A stretch of DNA of 64,000 nucleotides, taken from positions 1 to 64,000 of the forward strand of contig JBNAVN010000002.1 in NCBI GenBank assembly GCA_049700315.1, read 5' to 3'. The translations under genes were made by a program, and so were the position numbers. Of this stretch, positions 52,228 through 61,255 are shown in pieces. The notes under the pieces are model-generated. The model ran no database searches. It worked only from the letters and a program-made list of their open reading frames with translations, and was not told the DNA's origin. The stretch is from JAOAFX01 sp049700315 (GTDB lineage: Bacteria; Hydrothermota; Tepidihabitantia; SM23-42; JAOAFX01). Position 1 is the stretch's first letter; every line of letters begins with the position of its first letter.

Positions 52228-53048
52228 TATTCAAATTTTAGTCCCAAATTACTAATAACCCTCTCAATAATTGTCTCATCAATGGTCTGTTTGCGTTGAA
52301 CATAGCCTTCCAGAAGTGCATTATCGCAAATTATGTTTACAAGTCGGGGACGGCCATCAGAATACCGACAGATGAGTTCTTGTGCCATGGGTGCAAAAAT
52401 CTGTCGCTGGGTACCAGCAACTGTGAGTCTATGTGATATATACGCCCTTATTGTCTCAGTACCCAACGGTTTCAACTTAACCTTTATGGCAATTCTTTGA
52501 TACAATGCCCGATTCATCATAAGAAATGACTCTAACTCAGGCAATCCGCTCAGAACGAATGAAATCAATCTCGTATCAGCGATCTCTAAGTTCAACAAAC
52601 CTCTTATCTCTTCAAGAATTTCGGGGCTCTTGAGTTTATTCGCCTCATCAATAATGATTATAGTTCTTTCATTTCTTCTATAAATTTCCCGCAATCTGCT
52701 TGAAATGCGAGATACTATTTCAGTCGTAGATGTCCCCAAATCACTCAAACCGATCAAATTTGCGATTTTGGAAAATAACCAGCCGGTGGGAAATTCCGAA
52801 TGGGTTAGAACAATGAGACCGGCTTGATATTTACCGAGGCTCTGAAGTTCCGTAAGCAATTTTCTTACAAGCATTGTTTTGCCAGTCCCAATATCTCCTA
52901 CCAGTATTGCAAGGCCCCGGGTGCCCCGTGCTGCATGCAACAGATATTCCTTGGCAAGCGCATGCTGCGGAGAATTGAAATAAAATTTAGGATCCGGGAG
53001 ATTTGCGAATGGTTCAAATTTTAGTTGATAAAATTCTTGATAACCCAC
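52227..53048 (-). CDS. ExeA/GspA-like AAA ATPase (module copy 1)
   Basis: This 273-residue ATPase is a paralogue of that at 49521-50333. It has the same opening (YQEFYQLKFEPFANLPDPKF), Walker A GDIGTGKTML and Walker B TIIIIDEANKL. The C-terminal half carries ALYQRIAIKVKLKPL and RPRLVNIICDNALLEGYVQ, typical of the ExeA C-terminal lid. It overlaps the next TPR gene by one base and follows the first TPR gene by 13 nt. Confidence 0.85.
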   Translation of the reverse strand: MGYQEFYQLKFEPFANLPDPKFYFNSPQHALAKEYLLHAARGTRGLAILVGDIGTGKTMLVRKLLTELQSLGKYQAGLIVLTHSEFPTGWLFSKIANLIGLSDLGTSTTEIVSRISSRLREIYRRNERTIIIIDEANKLKSPEILEEIRGLLNLEIADTRLISFVLSGLPELESFLMMNRALYQRIAIKVKLKPLGTETIRAYISHRLTVAGTQRQIFAPMAQELICRYSDGRPRLVNIICDNALLEGYVQRKQTIDETIIERVISNLGLKFE

Positions 53049-53061
53049 TTAGCCTCCTGTT

Positions 53062-54960
53062 TTATAGAAAAGTAATATTATCCGTCTTTTCTTCAACATC
53101 AATTTTTCCTTCTTCAGAAAATCCTTCTTTTACCGGTATTCTTTCTTCAATCAATGGTTCTTCAACAACTGGTTTTACTAACTCTTCTTTCGGTTTTTCA
53201 ATTATCACTTCAGGTTCTTGATAAAAAGCTTCTTCCACTTTTTCTGATGTAGCAATTGGCTCTACCTCCGGTGTTTCTTCCTTGATCTCCACGGGTTCAA
53301 TGGCCGCTGGTTTTTCTTCAGGAACCGGTGATGCAGTCTGCGTTTTTGAAATTTCCATTTTACCACCGAGCAATGTATAGATTTCTCTGATGTCCCGGTA
53401 GTCTGGGTTGATCGCCAGAATATGCTCTATTTCCCTTAAGGCATTTTCAAAATCGCCAACACCTTCATAGCCTGAAGCAAGTAGATATCTCAATTCGGTC
53501 TTCTGATCCTCCGGTATCTCTTCAAGCAATATTATCGGTCCGATCACCTTTATGGCTTCATTATACCTGCCTAATTTGATAAGCGATTCCCCAACTATTT
53601 CTAATGAAGCCGGCCAGAACTCTTTTTTGTCCTTTTCACCCTGCAGATAAGAAAGTGCAATTTCAAATAATCCTGAATCAACCGCCATCCTTGCCAAAGG
53701 AATTTTCTTTTTCGTATCATCTATCTCCCAGGTAATGTTTGTACGAAAATCATCAAATTGTTTTGCCACTTCAAAATTCCTCGGAGTAGGACCAACCTCT
53801 GATTCCTTAAGCAAAAATTCAATATCCGCAATCTGACCTTCAAGCGGAGGTATCTCTGCTGGCTTCGCTTCAGGAACCTGTTCAACCGGTGGTTCTTCAG
53901 CGACTTTCTCTTCAGATTTGACTTCTTCTTCAGGCTTTTTTTCAATTTCAGAGGGAAATGCAAATCCCTCAATCTCTTTGCTCAGGTCCTTCAATATTTC
54001 AAGGTCACTTTGAATCGCTGTAATTGTTTCATCCGCTTGCTGAAGAGACGGTGGTACCTCAGATTTTATTTCTTCAGTCTTTTCCGTAGAAACTGGGGCG
54101 GGTTCCTCAGGCTCTTTTGTTGGTTTTATCTCAATCTTTTCCTCTACCTTTGGTCTTGCACCCGGCCTTAGTTCATTGAGTTTCTTCAATGCCTCACTAT
54201 TATTGGGGTCAATCTCAAGGATACGATTGAGAACATTGACTGCATCATCAACCTTGCCTTCACGAATTAAATCGTCTGATGCCTTTTTGAATTCAATAAT
54301 TGCCTCATCCCGGGAGCCAATTTCATATAATAAATTGCCAAGTTCAATACGACTCCTCGGATCCAGCTCCTCACCACCATCAGTTTGAGGTAGTAACTTC
54401 CGTATCTCATTAAGAATTGTCTCATCATTTATTTCCGCTGCCAAACCCCTTAATTTCACCAATTCATCCTGTGCCTCGCGGTTACGATTTACAGAAAAAA
54501 GTAATTTTGCAAGGGATAAACGCAGTGGTAAATTCTTGGGCTGAAATTCAGCCACCTTGCGTAGTGCTGAGACAAAAAGGGTTTCATCTTTTTTCTCCAG
54601 TGCCCGGGAAGCAAACTCAATTAACCTCTTAAGCGCTTCATTTCGTAGACCATAGAAGTGATATAAGTCAACAAGGCGGAACAATACACTATCATTCATT
54701 TCGTCAATCATCAAAATCTTTTCCAGACAGATAACCGCCTCTGCATACTGCCCGTTGTGCGTATAGTTTTCAAAAGCGTGTTCATAACGAGAAATTGCCT
54801 CATTGGCTTTTCCCAATTTTATTGCCAAATCCCCGCATAACTCCAGTACTCGGGCACGATTTGGATTTTCATCAAGGGCACGCCTTAAAATAATCTGCGC
54901 CTTTTCATATTTGCCTTCTCTTATATACTGCTGACCTTTTTCCAAGATTTCTGTTTCCAT
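53062..54960 (-). CDS. TPR protein with long acidic linker (module copy 1)
   Basis: This protein of about 632 residues has N-terminal TPR repeats (YIREGKYEKAQIILRRALDE, LELCGDLAIKLGKANEAISR), a Pro/Glu-rich linker, a second TPR block and a long acidic tail ending DNITFL. It heads the four-gene TPR-ATPase-TPR-ATPase unit. I chose the ATG at 54960, which has an AAGGTAGG site, over an in-frame TTG at 54978 that lies at the expected transcription start. Cytoplasmic, no catalytic motif. Confidence 0.8.
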   Translation of the reverse strand: METEILEKGQQYIREGKYEKAQIILRRALDENPNRARVLELCGDLAIKLGKANEAISRYEHAFENYTHNGQYAEAVICLEKILMIDEMNDSVLFRLVDLYHFYGLRNEALKRLIEFASRALEKKDETLFVSALRKVAEFQPKNLPLRLSLAKLLFSVNRNREAQDELVKLRGLAAEINDETILNEIRKLLPQTDGGEELDPRSRIELGNLLYEIGSRDEAIIEFKKASDDLIREGKVDDAVNVLNRILEIDPNNSEALKKLNELRPGARPKVEEKIEIKPTKEPEEPAPVSTEKTEEIKSEVPPSLQQADETITAIQSDLEILKDLSKEIEGFAFPSEIEKKPEEEVKSEEKVAEEPPVEQVPEAKPAEIPPLEGQIADIEFLLKESEVGPTPRNFEVAKQFDDFRTNITWEIDDTKKKIPLARMAVDSGLFEIALSYLQGEKDKKEFWPASLEIVGESLIKLGRYNEAIKVIGPIILLEEIPEDQKTELRYLLASGYEGVGDFENALREIEHILAINPDYRDIREIYTLLGGKMEISKTQTASPVPEEKPAAIEPVEIKEETPEVEPIATSEKVEEAFYQEPEVIIEKPKEELVKPVVEEPLIEERIPVKEGFSEEGKIDVEEKTDNITFL

Positions 54961-54978
54961 AGTTAACCTACCTTGCAA

Positions 54979-55006
54979 ATTATAATTGATTTTGCGAATT
55001 TGTCAA
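54979..55006 (-). promoter_or_regulatory. Promoter of TPR-ATPase unit
   Basis: Minus-strand TTGACA (55001-55006) and TATAAT (54979-54984) are perfect and 16 bp apart; the leader carries AAGGTAGG before the ATG at 54960. It probably drives both module copies and perhaps the PHP, fabZ and lpxA genes. Confidence 0.75.
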
Positions 55007-55041
55007 TACACAACATCGCCCTGGCGAGATTGATTACCATA

Positions 55042-56556
55042 TTAATCCTGTTGCTGTCCTTTGCTGAAAATCTCATCAAGTTCTTCATAAGCTGAAGATT
55101 CCTTTTTCCTCATTTCATCCATATTATTCCTCATTAAATCAACAAAATTCATATCGGTAATGGAAGGCAGATTTATCAGAACATTTGCCCGGGCACTCAA
55201 AAAACCACTATGCAGTGTATATATGGCTACTCCCACATCAGAAAGAGCCGTTTTCAAACCTTTATTTAATAAAATTTTTGCATATTGATAAAGTGTTGTT
55301 ATTTTTTCACATACCGAATACGGCACATTAGTAGCGTGCTTTAGGGCATCCTGGATCGCCTGCGTTCTAACCTTCTTCTCTTCTTCAGTGTTCTTGGGCA
55401 ACCGATAAGCTTTCATTACCCCATCAAACGCATTTTTGTCCTGCTCAATCATTTTGTAGAATTCACTCACTCTTGCCTTGAGCAAACCATGGAAACCTTT
55501 CAGTTCCTGATCATCATTCTTTTTCAATGTAATGCCTGTAACCATTGACATAAGAGCAGAAGCCAACGCACCCTGTAAAGCAGCCACACTACCACCTCCT
55601 GGTGTCGGTGTTGCATCAGAAAGTTGATTCAGAAAATCAAATACGCTTTCCTTCTTTGCTGTTCCTCTTAAATGGTATTCAAGAATTTGATTTTCATTAA
55701 ACCGATTGAGTTGTAGATAATGAATTGCAGTATCAATCAATGCCTTTTCTGGCACCAATCCCACAATCTCTGATTCCCTTATGTTCACTCCATATCTCTG
55801 GGCTTCAAATTTAACCAATTCAAAAACCCTGTATAGCGGAGTACCGAGATAATTTGTCATATTGATTGAAACCTGGGCAAGTCCTTCTTCTTTCAATTCA
55901 AAACCAAGTGCCTTTGCATATCGGAAACCACCGTCTTTGAATCTTATGGCACGTGCTATATTCTTCGCCACACTTACATCACTGGTATTCAGGTTTATGT
56001 TATAGGCAATCAATGGGAAACGAACACCAACTACAGTAGCACCGGCCGTAGGATGAATCTTTGGTTTGCCAAAATCCGGAAATCGATCAGGATTGGTTTC
56101 TATTTCCCGACCCAAACCCTCAAATTCACCCTTTCTTATATTGGCGAGGTTCTCACGCTCAGGTCTTGTTGCTGCTGCCTCATAGAGATATACCGGAATT
56201 CCGAGTTCCTCAGCAATTCTTTTGCCAAGCCGTCGCGCAAACTCAACGCATTCTTCAGTAGAAATGTCGCTGATGGGAATAAATGGAATCACATCAGTAG
56301 CACCAATGCGGGGATGTTCACCCTTGTGTTTTGTTAAATCTATCAACTCTGAAGCCCTCTTTGTTGCATTAAATGCTGCCTCTAATACATTGTCCGGCTC
56401 CCCAATAAAAGTAAGAACTGCGCGATTATGATCCGCATTCATCTCCACATCAAGAATTTGTACTCCGCTTGCCTCAATAATTTTCACAATATCATCTATC
56501 TTTGTTTTATCACGCCCTTCACTAAAATTTGGCACGCATTCAATTATTTGTCTCAT
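55042..56556 (-). CDS. ftcD: Glutamate formimidoyltransferase/cyclodeaminase fusion
   Basis: This 504-residue protein joins glutamate formimidoyltransferase (residues 1-300; IIECVPNFSEGRDK, IGATDVIPFIP) to formimidoyltetrahydrofolate cyclodeaminase (about 308-504; FLNQLSDATPTPGGGSVAAL). Together they pass the formimino group from histidine breakdown to tetrahydrofolate. The fused form is like the vertebrate enzyme and occurs in some bacteria. Its start overlaps the end of hutI by 17 nt. Confidence 0.95.
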   Translation of the reverse strand: MRQIIECVPNFSEGRDKTKIDDIVKIIEASGVQILDVEMNADHNRAVLTFIGEPDNVLEAAFNATKRASELIDLTKHKGEHPRIGATDVIPFIPISDISTEECVEFARRLGKRIAEELGIPVYLYEAAATRPERENLANIRKGEFEGLGREIETNPDRFPDFGKPKIHPTAGATVVGVRFPLIAYNINLNTSDVSVAKNIARAIRFKDGGFRYAKALGFELKEEGLAQVSINMTNYLGTPLYRVFELVKFEAQRYGVNIRESEIVGLVPEKALIDTAIHYLQLNRFNENQILEYHLRGTAKKESVFDFLNQLSDATPTPGGGSVAALQGALASALMSMVTGITLKKNDDQELKGFHGLLKARVSEFYKMIEQDKNAFDGVMKAYRLPKNTEEEKKVRTQAIQDALKHATNVPYSVCEKITTLYQYAKILLNKGLKTALSDVGVAIYTLHSGFLSARANVLINLPSITDMNFVDLMRNNMDEMRKKESSAYEELDEIFSKGQQQD

Positions 56557-57739
56557 ATATTACGGTCCCCTTTTTGATTACTTTTTTTATCATGTCTTCA
56601 CCAAATTGATAGGGAATTTTCTTGTAATTGTCCGTGTTCCAGACAACCAGATCTGCCTGAAAACCTGACTGTATCTTGCCAATTTTGTTTTCTCTTTTTA
56701 TTGCCTTTGCAGCATTAATCGTTGCACCCATTAATGCTAATTCAACAGGAATTCTATAAAGTAGACAGGCAAGAGAAATAACCTTGGGCATTGAATAAAT
56801 CATGCATGTTCCGGGGTTAAAGTCCGAAGCAATCGCTATTGGCAATCCATATTTCACAAAATCTTTAGTCCGGGGCTCGCGCTTGTTTCGCAAATAAAGT
56901 GAAGTCCCCGGTAGCAGTACTGGTATGACACCAGCTTTTTCCATTGACTTAATACCTGATTTTGTAGTATATACAAGGTGATCGGCTGAAACACAATTGA
57001 GTTCAGCAGCAAGTCTTGCGCCATCAAAATTACATAACTCATCAGTATGAATCTTCAGTGAAAATCCTAATTCTCTTGCCCATTTTAGAATTTTCTTGCT
57101 CTCCTTTCTTGTGAAAGCAGTTTTGTCACAAAAGATATCACAAAATTCAGCAAGCCGGGTCCGCCCAATTTCTGGTAGCATCTCCGCACACTGCACATCC
57201 ACATAATCCCGTCGTTTCATCAGCCTTGGTATCGTGTGAACAAGATAAGTAGAGACCACATCTATCGGAGCAATCTGCTTTAGTTTATTGATCACACGTA
57301 GCATTTTTAGTTCCTCAGCAAGTGATAGTCCATAACCACTTTTTATTTCCACCGTGGTTGTTCCGTGCCTAATAATCTTACCAATCCTCTCCATCGCCAA
57401 TCTAAACAACATATCTTCTGAAGCTGCGCGGGTCGTAGAAACTGTCTTCAGAATGCCACCCCCCTTTTTGGCAATGGTTTCATATTTAGTTCCTGCAATA
57501 CGCATGGCAAATTCATCCTCACGGGTTCCGGCAAAAACAAGATGGGTATGGGAATCTACAAGCCCCGGAGTTACCACACATCCTGAACAATCAATGGTTT
57601 TTCCCCTAAAGCCAGTCTCAGGAAATTTGCCCACTTTCTTAATCAGACCATCCTCAATAAGTATTGAACCATCGTGTATCAAACCAATGCCATCGGTCAT
57701 TGTTAGAATCTGCACAGCATTGTAAATCAATATGTTCAT
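56540..57739 (-). CDS. hutI: Imidazolonepropionase
   Basis: This 399-residue amidohydrolase opens the imidazolone ring in histidine degradation. It has the metal HxH in DSHTHLVFAGTREDEF, plus GTTTVEIKSGYGL, HTDELCNFDGARLA and the C-terminal Asp in IASDFNPGT. The start is the ATG at 57739 (MNILIYNAVQ), 8 nt after a -10 box; a longer frame from 57805 would include the promoter. It forms an operon with ftcD. hutH and hutU are not in the window. Confidence 0.95.
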   Translation of the reverse strand: MNILIYNAVQILTMTDGIGLIHDGSILIEDGLIKKVGKFPETGFRGKTIDCSGCVVTPGLVDSHTHLVFAGTREDEFAMRIAGTKYETIAKKGGGILKTVSTTRAASEDMLFRLAMERIGKIIRHGTTTVEIKSGYGLSLAEELKMLRVINKLKQIAPIDVVSTYLVHTIPRLMKRRDYVDVQCAEMLPEIGRTRLAEFCDIFCDKTAFTRKESKKILKWARELGFSLKIHTDELCNFDGARLAAELNCVSADHLVYTTKSGIKSMEKAGVIPVLLPGTSLYLRNKREPRTKDFVKYGLPIAIASDFNPGTCMIYSMPKVISLACLLYRIPVELALMGATINAAKAIKRENKIGKIQSGFQADLVVWNTDNYKKIPYQFGEDMIKKVIKKGTVIYETNN

Positions 57740-57747
57740 TAAACTAT

Positions 57748-57775
57748 ATTTTATTCCTTTTTTTGCATAAGTCAA
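57748..57775 (-). promoter_or_regulatory. hutI-ftcD promoter, near-leaderless
   Basis: Minus-strand TTGACT (57770-57775) and TAAAAT (57748-57753) are 16 bp apart; the ATG at 57739 follows after 8 nt, without a Shine-Dalgarno site. Confidence 0.7.
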
Positions 57776-57835
57776 TACATAATATACTATGGTATAATGA
57801 AGCATTGAGAAAATTTACCAGTGCGCATATCAATG

Positions 57836-57863
57836 TTGACTAATCAACAGGTTTGAATACAAT
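57836..57863 (+). promoter_or_regulatory. Radical SAM gene promoter, leaderless type
   Basis: TTGACT (57836-57841) and TACAAT (57858-57863) are 16 bp apart. ATG codons lie 2 and 5 nt after the -10 box; the second (57869) matches the distance seen at other leaderless genes. Confidence 0.65.
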
Positions 57864-57868
57864 AAATG

Positions 57869-58858
57869 ATGCGTCATTTTGGATTTCAGTGGCATATCAC
57901 CAATTTTTGCAATCTACGCTGTTTCCATTGTTATCAAGATGTATTCACACCCAAAAATGAATTGCAATTGACAGACATTGAAACAGCAGTAAAGAGAATA
58001 TCAGATGCATTGAGAGACTATCAAATAACAATTAATGTCACCGGTGGTGAACCATTACTTTATCCTGATATTTTCAAGGTATTGGATCTTCTTGAAAATA
58101 CTGGTAATGTTAAACGAATCAATATTATTACCAATGGTTTAATGTTCAATCATAATATGATCAAGGAATTGAATCGCATGAAGAAAATAAGAGAACTCAA
58201 GGTCTCGCTTGAGGGTGGTGATATTGAAACAAATGATAAGATCAGAGGCAGAGGCGTATTTGAGCGATTGATGAATAATATCAGGTTTGTTCAGAAGAAC
58301 AGTGACAAAGAAATAATTCTGATGTTTACTTTAGGAAGTTATAATCATGCCAATCTGAATGAAATGTTGAACCTCGCCTTAAAGCTTAATGTCAGTGGTG
58401 TAATAATTGAACGCTTTGTTCCCTGGGGTAAAGGGCTTCTGTTGAAAGATCAGTATTTAAAAAAAGAAGAATGGCGCAGAGTTATTGAGACTATTGTGCA
58501 ATTTGTGAAACTTGACTACGCACCACCCGAATTAATTCCGTACAAGGCATTTCACATTGTGCTAAAAAATTCAAGAGAATTAAGGGGAGCCTTGTGTAAT
58601 CTTGGTGATGAATCAATGGCATTGATGCCCAATGGTGATGTTTATCCCTGCAGAAGGTTTCCCACGAAAATTGGAAATGCCATTGATGATGACTTCAAGG
58701 AAATTTTGCTAAGATTAAAGATTTTGAAAGAAAATATTATGGAAAATCTGAAGGGTAGGTGTGCAAGATGTAAGATTGAAGGATGTTTTGGATGCCGGGC
58801 TATAGCATATGCACTGAGTGGTGATTTTTATGCTGAAGATCCGCAATGCTTTTTATAA
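57869..58858 (+). CDS. Radical SAM/SPASM-type protein
   Basis: This protein of about 329 residues is a radical SAM enzyme. The cluster motif CNLRCFHC sits in FCNLRCFHCYQD near the N-terminus and the SAM-binding GGEPLLY follows. The C-terminus has a SPASM-like Cys cluster (LCNLG, PCRRF, CARCKIEGCFGCRA, PQCFL) for auxiliary iron-sulphur clusters. Such proteins modify peptides or mature enzymes and haem-related molecules. The nearest neighbours are a flavodoxin and a ferredoxin, plausible electron donors. No small peptide precursor is visible, so the substrate is open. Confidence 0.9.
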   Translation: MRHFGFQWHITNFCNLRCFHCYQDVFTPKNELQLTDIETAVKRISDALRDYQITINVTGGEPLLYPDIFKVLDLLENTGNVKRINIITNGLMFNHNMIKELNRMKKIRELKVSLEGGDIETNDKIRGRGVFERLMNNIRFVQKNSDKEIILMFTLGSYNHANLNEMLNLALKLNVSGVIIERFVPWGKGLLLKDQYLKKEEWRRVIETIVQFVKLDYAPPELIPYKAFHIVLKNSRELRGALCNLGDESMALMPNGDVYPCRRFPTKIGNAIDDDFKEILLRLKILKENIMENLKGRCARCKIEGCFGCRAIAYALSGDFYAEDPQCFL

Positions 58859-58869
58859 AAGGAGGTATT

Positions 58870-59346
58870 ATGCGTATCGGCATTATTTATTATTCTGTTA
58901 CAGGCACAACAGAAGAACTTGCAAACCGTATTGCAAATGGATTAATCAAGGAGAAGCACCATGTGGAGGTGGTTAAGATAAGACCCAACATCAATGTGAC
59001 CGGCCCAGGGCAAGAGTTTGAAATACAGAATGAGCCGGATTGCTCAAAATTTGATTTGATACTGTTTGGCGGTCCGGTCTGGGCATTTTCAGCCTGTCCC
59101 GTTGTATTACAGTTTATCAAGAAATCAAAGGGGCTGGCTGGTAAAAAAATAATTCCATTTGTCACAATGGGTTTCCCATTCAAATCCTTGGGTGGCAAAA
59201 ACGCCATAAATCAGATTGGTAAAACCGCAAAGGCATTCGGTGCAGAAGTTGTCTCTTGTATAATCATTCCCAAATTGTTTCATGACTACAGAAAACTTAT
59301 GGACAAAGAAGTGCTGGGAGTCATATCAAAAATCAAAAACCCTTGA
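58870..59346 (+). CDS. Flavodoxin-like protein
   Basis: This protein of about 158 residues is a flavodoxin-fold FMN protein. The phosphate loop is YYSVTGTTEELANRI and the second flavin loop is FGGPVWAFSACP. The start is the ATG at 58870 with an AAAGGAGG site, 11 nt after the radical SAM stop. It is likely the electron donor for that enzyme or part of the same redox unit. Confidence 0.88.
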   Translation: MRIGIIYYSVTGTTEELANRIANGLIKEKHHVEVVKIRPNINVTGPGQEFEIQNEPDCSKFDLILFGGPVWAFSACPVVLQFIKKSKGLAGKKIIPFVTMGFPFKSLGGKNAINQIGKTAKAFGAEVVSCIIIPKLFHDYRKLMDKEVLGVISKIKNP

Positions 59347-59370
59347 CCTTAAGTATTTTTTAACTATAAT
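59343..59370 (+). promoter_or_regulatory. Ferredoxin-operon promoter, leaderless type
   Basis: TTGACC (59343-59348) and TATAAT (59365-59370) are 16 bp apart; the ATG at 59377 follows after 6 nt. The -35 box overlaps the end of the flavodoxin gene. Confidence 0.7.
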
Positions 59371-59376
59371 GACCTA

Positions 59377-59823
59377 ATGAATGATATACCTTCTAATGAA
59401 CGAAAAAAGAAAAAACCTTATGTAGTAATTGAATGTCCGGAAAAAATTCCCTGTGATCCCTGTGTTAATGCCTGCCCTCATGGTGCAATCACAATAAAAG
59501 GCAGTATCATTGAATTGCCTGAGGTTGACTATGATAAGTGTACTGGTTGTCTGCTGTGTATACCAAAATGTCCTGGTCTGGCAATATTTGTTATTGATGA
59601 AAGACCAGAAGATCACTCAATTGTGTATATCCCCTATGAATTACTGCCTATCCCCAAAAAAGGCGATAGCGCAATAGGCATTGACCGCAATGGTGCAGAA
59701 AAGTGTGCAAGCAAAATTGTAAAAGTTCTTCAATCACAAAAATTCAACCACTGTGTGGTTGTTGGCATCTCTGTTCCCAAGGGTATGGAACAGGATATAA
59801 GATTTTTTAGACTCAAGAATTGA
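59377..59823 (+). CDS. 4Fe-4S dicluster ferredoxin-domain protein
   Basis: This 148-residue protein has one full [4Fe-4S] motif (CTGCLLCIPKCPG) and one partial upstream set (CPEKIPCDPCVNACPHGAI) of the type found beside amino acid dehydrogenases and HcnB-like flavoproteins. The C-terminal 80 residues have no recognised fold (IPYELLPIPKKGDSAIGIDR). It is probably an electron carrier or subunit. It has its own leaderless-type promoter. Its stop overlaps the start of the MGMT gene (TTGA). Confidence 0.8.
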   Translation: MNDIPSNERKKKKPYVVIECPEKIPCDPCVNACPHGAITIKGSIIELPEVDYDKCTGCLLCIPKCPGLAIFVIDERPEDHSIVYIPYELLPIPKKGDSAIGIDRNGAEKCASKIVKVLQSQKFNHCVVVGISVPKGMEQDIRFFRLKN

Positions 59824-60356
59824 AATTCTCAGTAATGAACAAAGAAAAGTCATTCTCCCAAATTTTAAGAACTCAAATCGGGAAGGTTGGTATTATTTGG
59901 AGAGAACGGGACAAGGAGATAAAGATCATCCAGATCATTTTGCCGACATTTTCACTAAACTCAATCAAGAAAAGTTATCCGGGAATCCAGTCAGGTAGAA
60001 ACAAACTGATTGATAGGATTGCAAGGCAAATCAGTCTGTATATCAATGGGAAAAGTGTTCAATTTTCTACTGATATTCTTGATCTGAAACAATTAGGAAA
60101 TTTCCAGAGAAAAGTTTTGCAATCAACCTTCAAAATTCATAGGGGCAGGATTGAAACCTATGGTTCAATTGCAAAAAAAGTCGGCACTCCCAAGGGGGCA
60201 AGGGCGGTTGGACAGGCACTGGCAAAAAATCCATTTCCGATCATCATTCCCTGTCACCGTGTGATAAAATCTGATGGCACCATAGGTGGATTTGGCAACA
60301 ATCCTGATCTGAAGAGAAAATTGCTATCCATTGAGGGTGCCTGTATCAAAAAATGA
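59820..60356 (+). CDS. ogt: Methylated-DNA-protein-cysteine methyltransferase
   Basis: This 178-residue protein is an O6-alkylguanine DNA alkyltransferase. The acceptor Cys is in IIPCHRVIKSDG, with the helix-turn-helix segment GRIETYGSIAKKVGTPKGAR and the tail IGGFGNNPDLKRKLL. The start is a TTG that overlaps the ferredoxin stop; an ATG at 59835 is the alternative. It repairs alkylated DNA in a suicide reaction. The stop overlaps the next gene by 4 nt. Confidence 0.92.
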   Translation: MKFSVMNKEKSFSQILRTQIGKVGIIWRERDKEIKIIQIILPTFSLNSIKKSYPGIQSGRNKLIDRIARQISLYINGKSVQFSTDILDLKQLGNFQRKVLQSTFKIHRGRIETYGSIAKKVGTPKGARAVGQALAKNPFPIIIPCHRVIKSDGTIGGFGNNPDLKRKLLSIEGACIKK

Positions 60357-61240
60357 AGTTCGTCTATTCACCAAAATATTGTGTAGATTTGAAAGGACAT
60401 ATATTTCCAACAGAAAAATATCGTTTAATCTATGATACACTGAAAAAAGAAAAAATCATTACCAAAGAAAATATCTTTGAGCCAGAGATGCCGACTATGC
60501 AGGATCTGCGAAAAATGCTTGATCCTGAATATCTTGATGATCTGATACACACCAGAACAACATCCAGAACCTGGCGTTCTGAACTACCTGTGGAGCAGGA
60601 CATTATTAAATGGCAAATGCTTGGGTGCGGAGGTTCTCATCTTGCCGGAAGACTTGCTCTTGAGTCTGGTGCCTGTTATCATATCGGTGGTGGACTGCAC
60701 CATGCATTTTCCGATCATGCTGAAGGATTCTGCTATCTCAATGATGTTGTTTTTGCAGCAGTAAAGCTCCTTGAAGAAGGTATAAAGAAAATTGCGGTCA
60801 TTGATTGCGATCTGCATCAAGGTAATGGAACAGCAAGATTTTTCCAGAATGAAGAAAAGGTTTTCACATTCTCAATCCATCAAGAGCAACTTTATCCTGT
60901 TAAAGAAAAATCAAAATTGGACATTGGACTTGATTTCAATGTGGGTGATGAAGAATACCTTGAGAAGTTGGACTTTGCGGTGAAAAAGATTTTTAATGAG
61001 TTCAAACCTGAATTTGTGATCTATCTTGCCGGCGCTGATCCTTATATGTTTGACCAGTTAGGAAACCTTAGATTAACGATTGAAGGTCTGATTAAAAGGG
61101 ATGAGCTGATAATCAGTTCTGCACATAATAATGGACTACCAATGATTGTAGTATTAGGTGGTGGCTATGCACAGGAAATTGAAGATACAGTTGACATTCA
61201 TTGTAATACAGCAAGGGTTATGAGAAGAATTTATGGATAA
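60353..61240 (+). CDS. Histone deacetylase-superfamily protein (AcuC-like)
   Basis: This 295-residue protein has the arginase/deacetylase fold. Active-site features are the His pair in IGGGLHHAF, the metal ligands in VIDCDLHQGNGT and AGADPYMFDQLG, and VLGGGYAQ. Bacterial members deacetylate acetyl-lysine proteins such as acetyl-CoA synthetase (AcuC) or small acetylated amines. Overlap with the MGMT gene is 4 nt. The substrate is not clear from context. Confidence 0.9.
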   Translation: MKFVYSPKYCVDLKGHIFPTEKYRLIYDTLKKEKIITKENIFEPEMPTMQDLRKMLDPEYLDDLIHTRTTSRTWRSELPVEQDIIKWQMLGCGGSHLAGRLALESGACYHIGGGLHHAFSDHAEGFCYLNDVVFAAVKLLEEGIKKIAVIDCDLHQGNGTARFFQNEEKVFTFSIHQEQLYPVKEKSKLDIGLDFNVGDEEYLEKLDFAVKKIFNEFKPEFVIYLAGADPYMFDQLGNLRLTIEGLIKRDELIISSAHNNGLPMIVVLGGGYAQEIEDTVDIHCNTARVMRRIYG

Positions 61241-61255
61241 GAAGTTTGGATTTAG

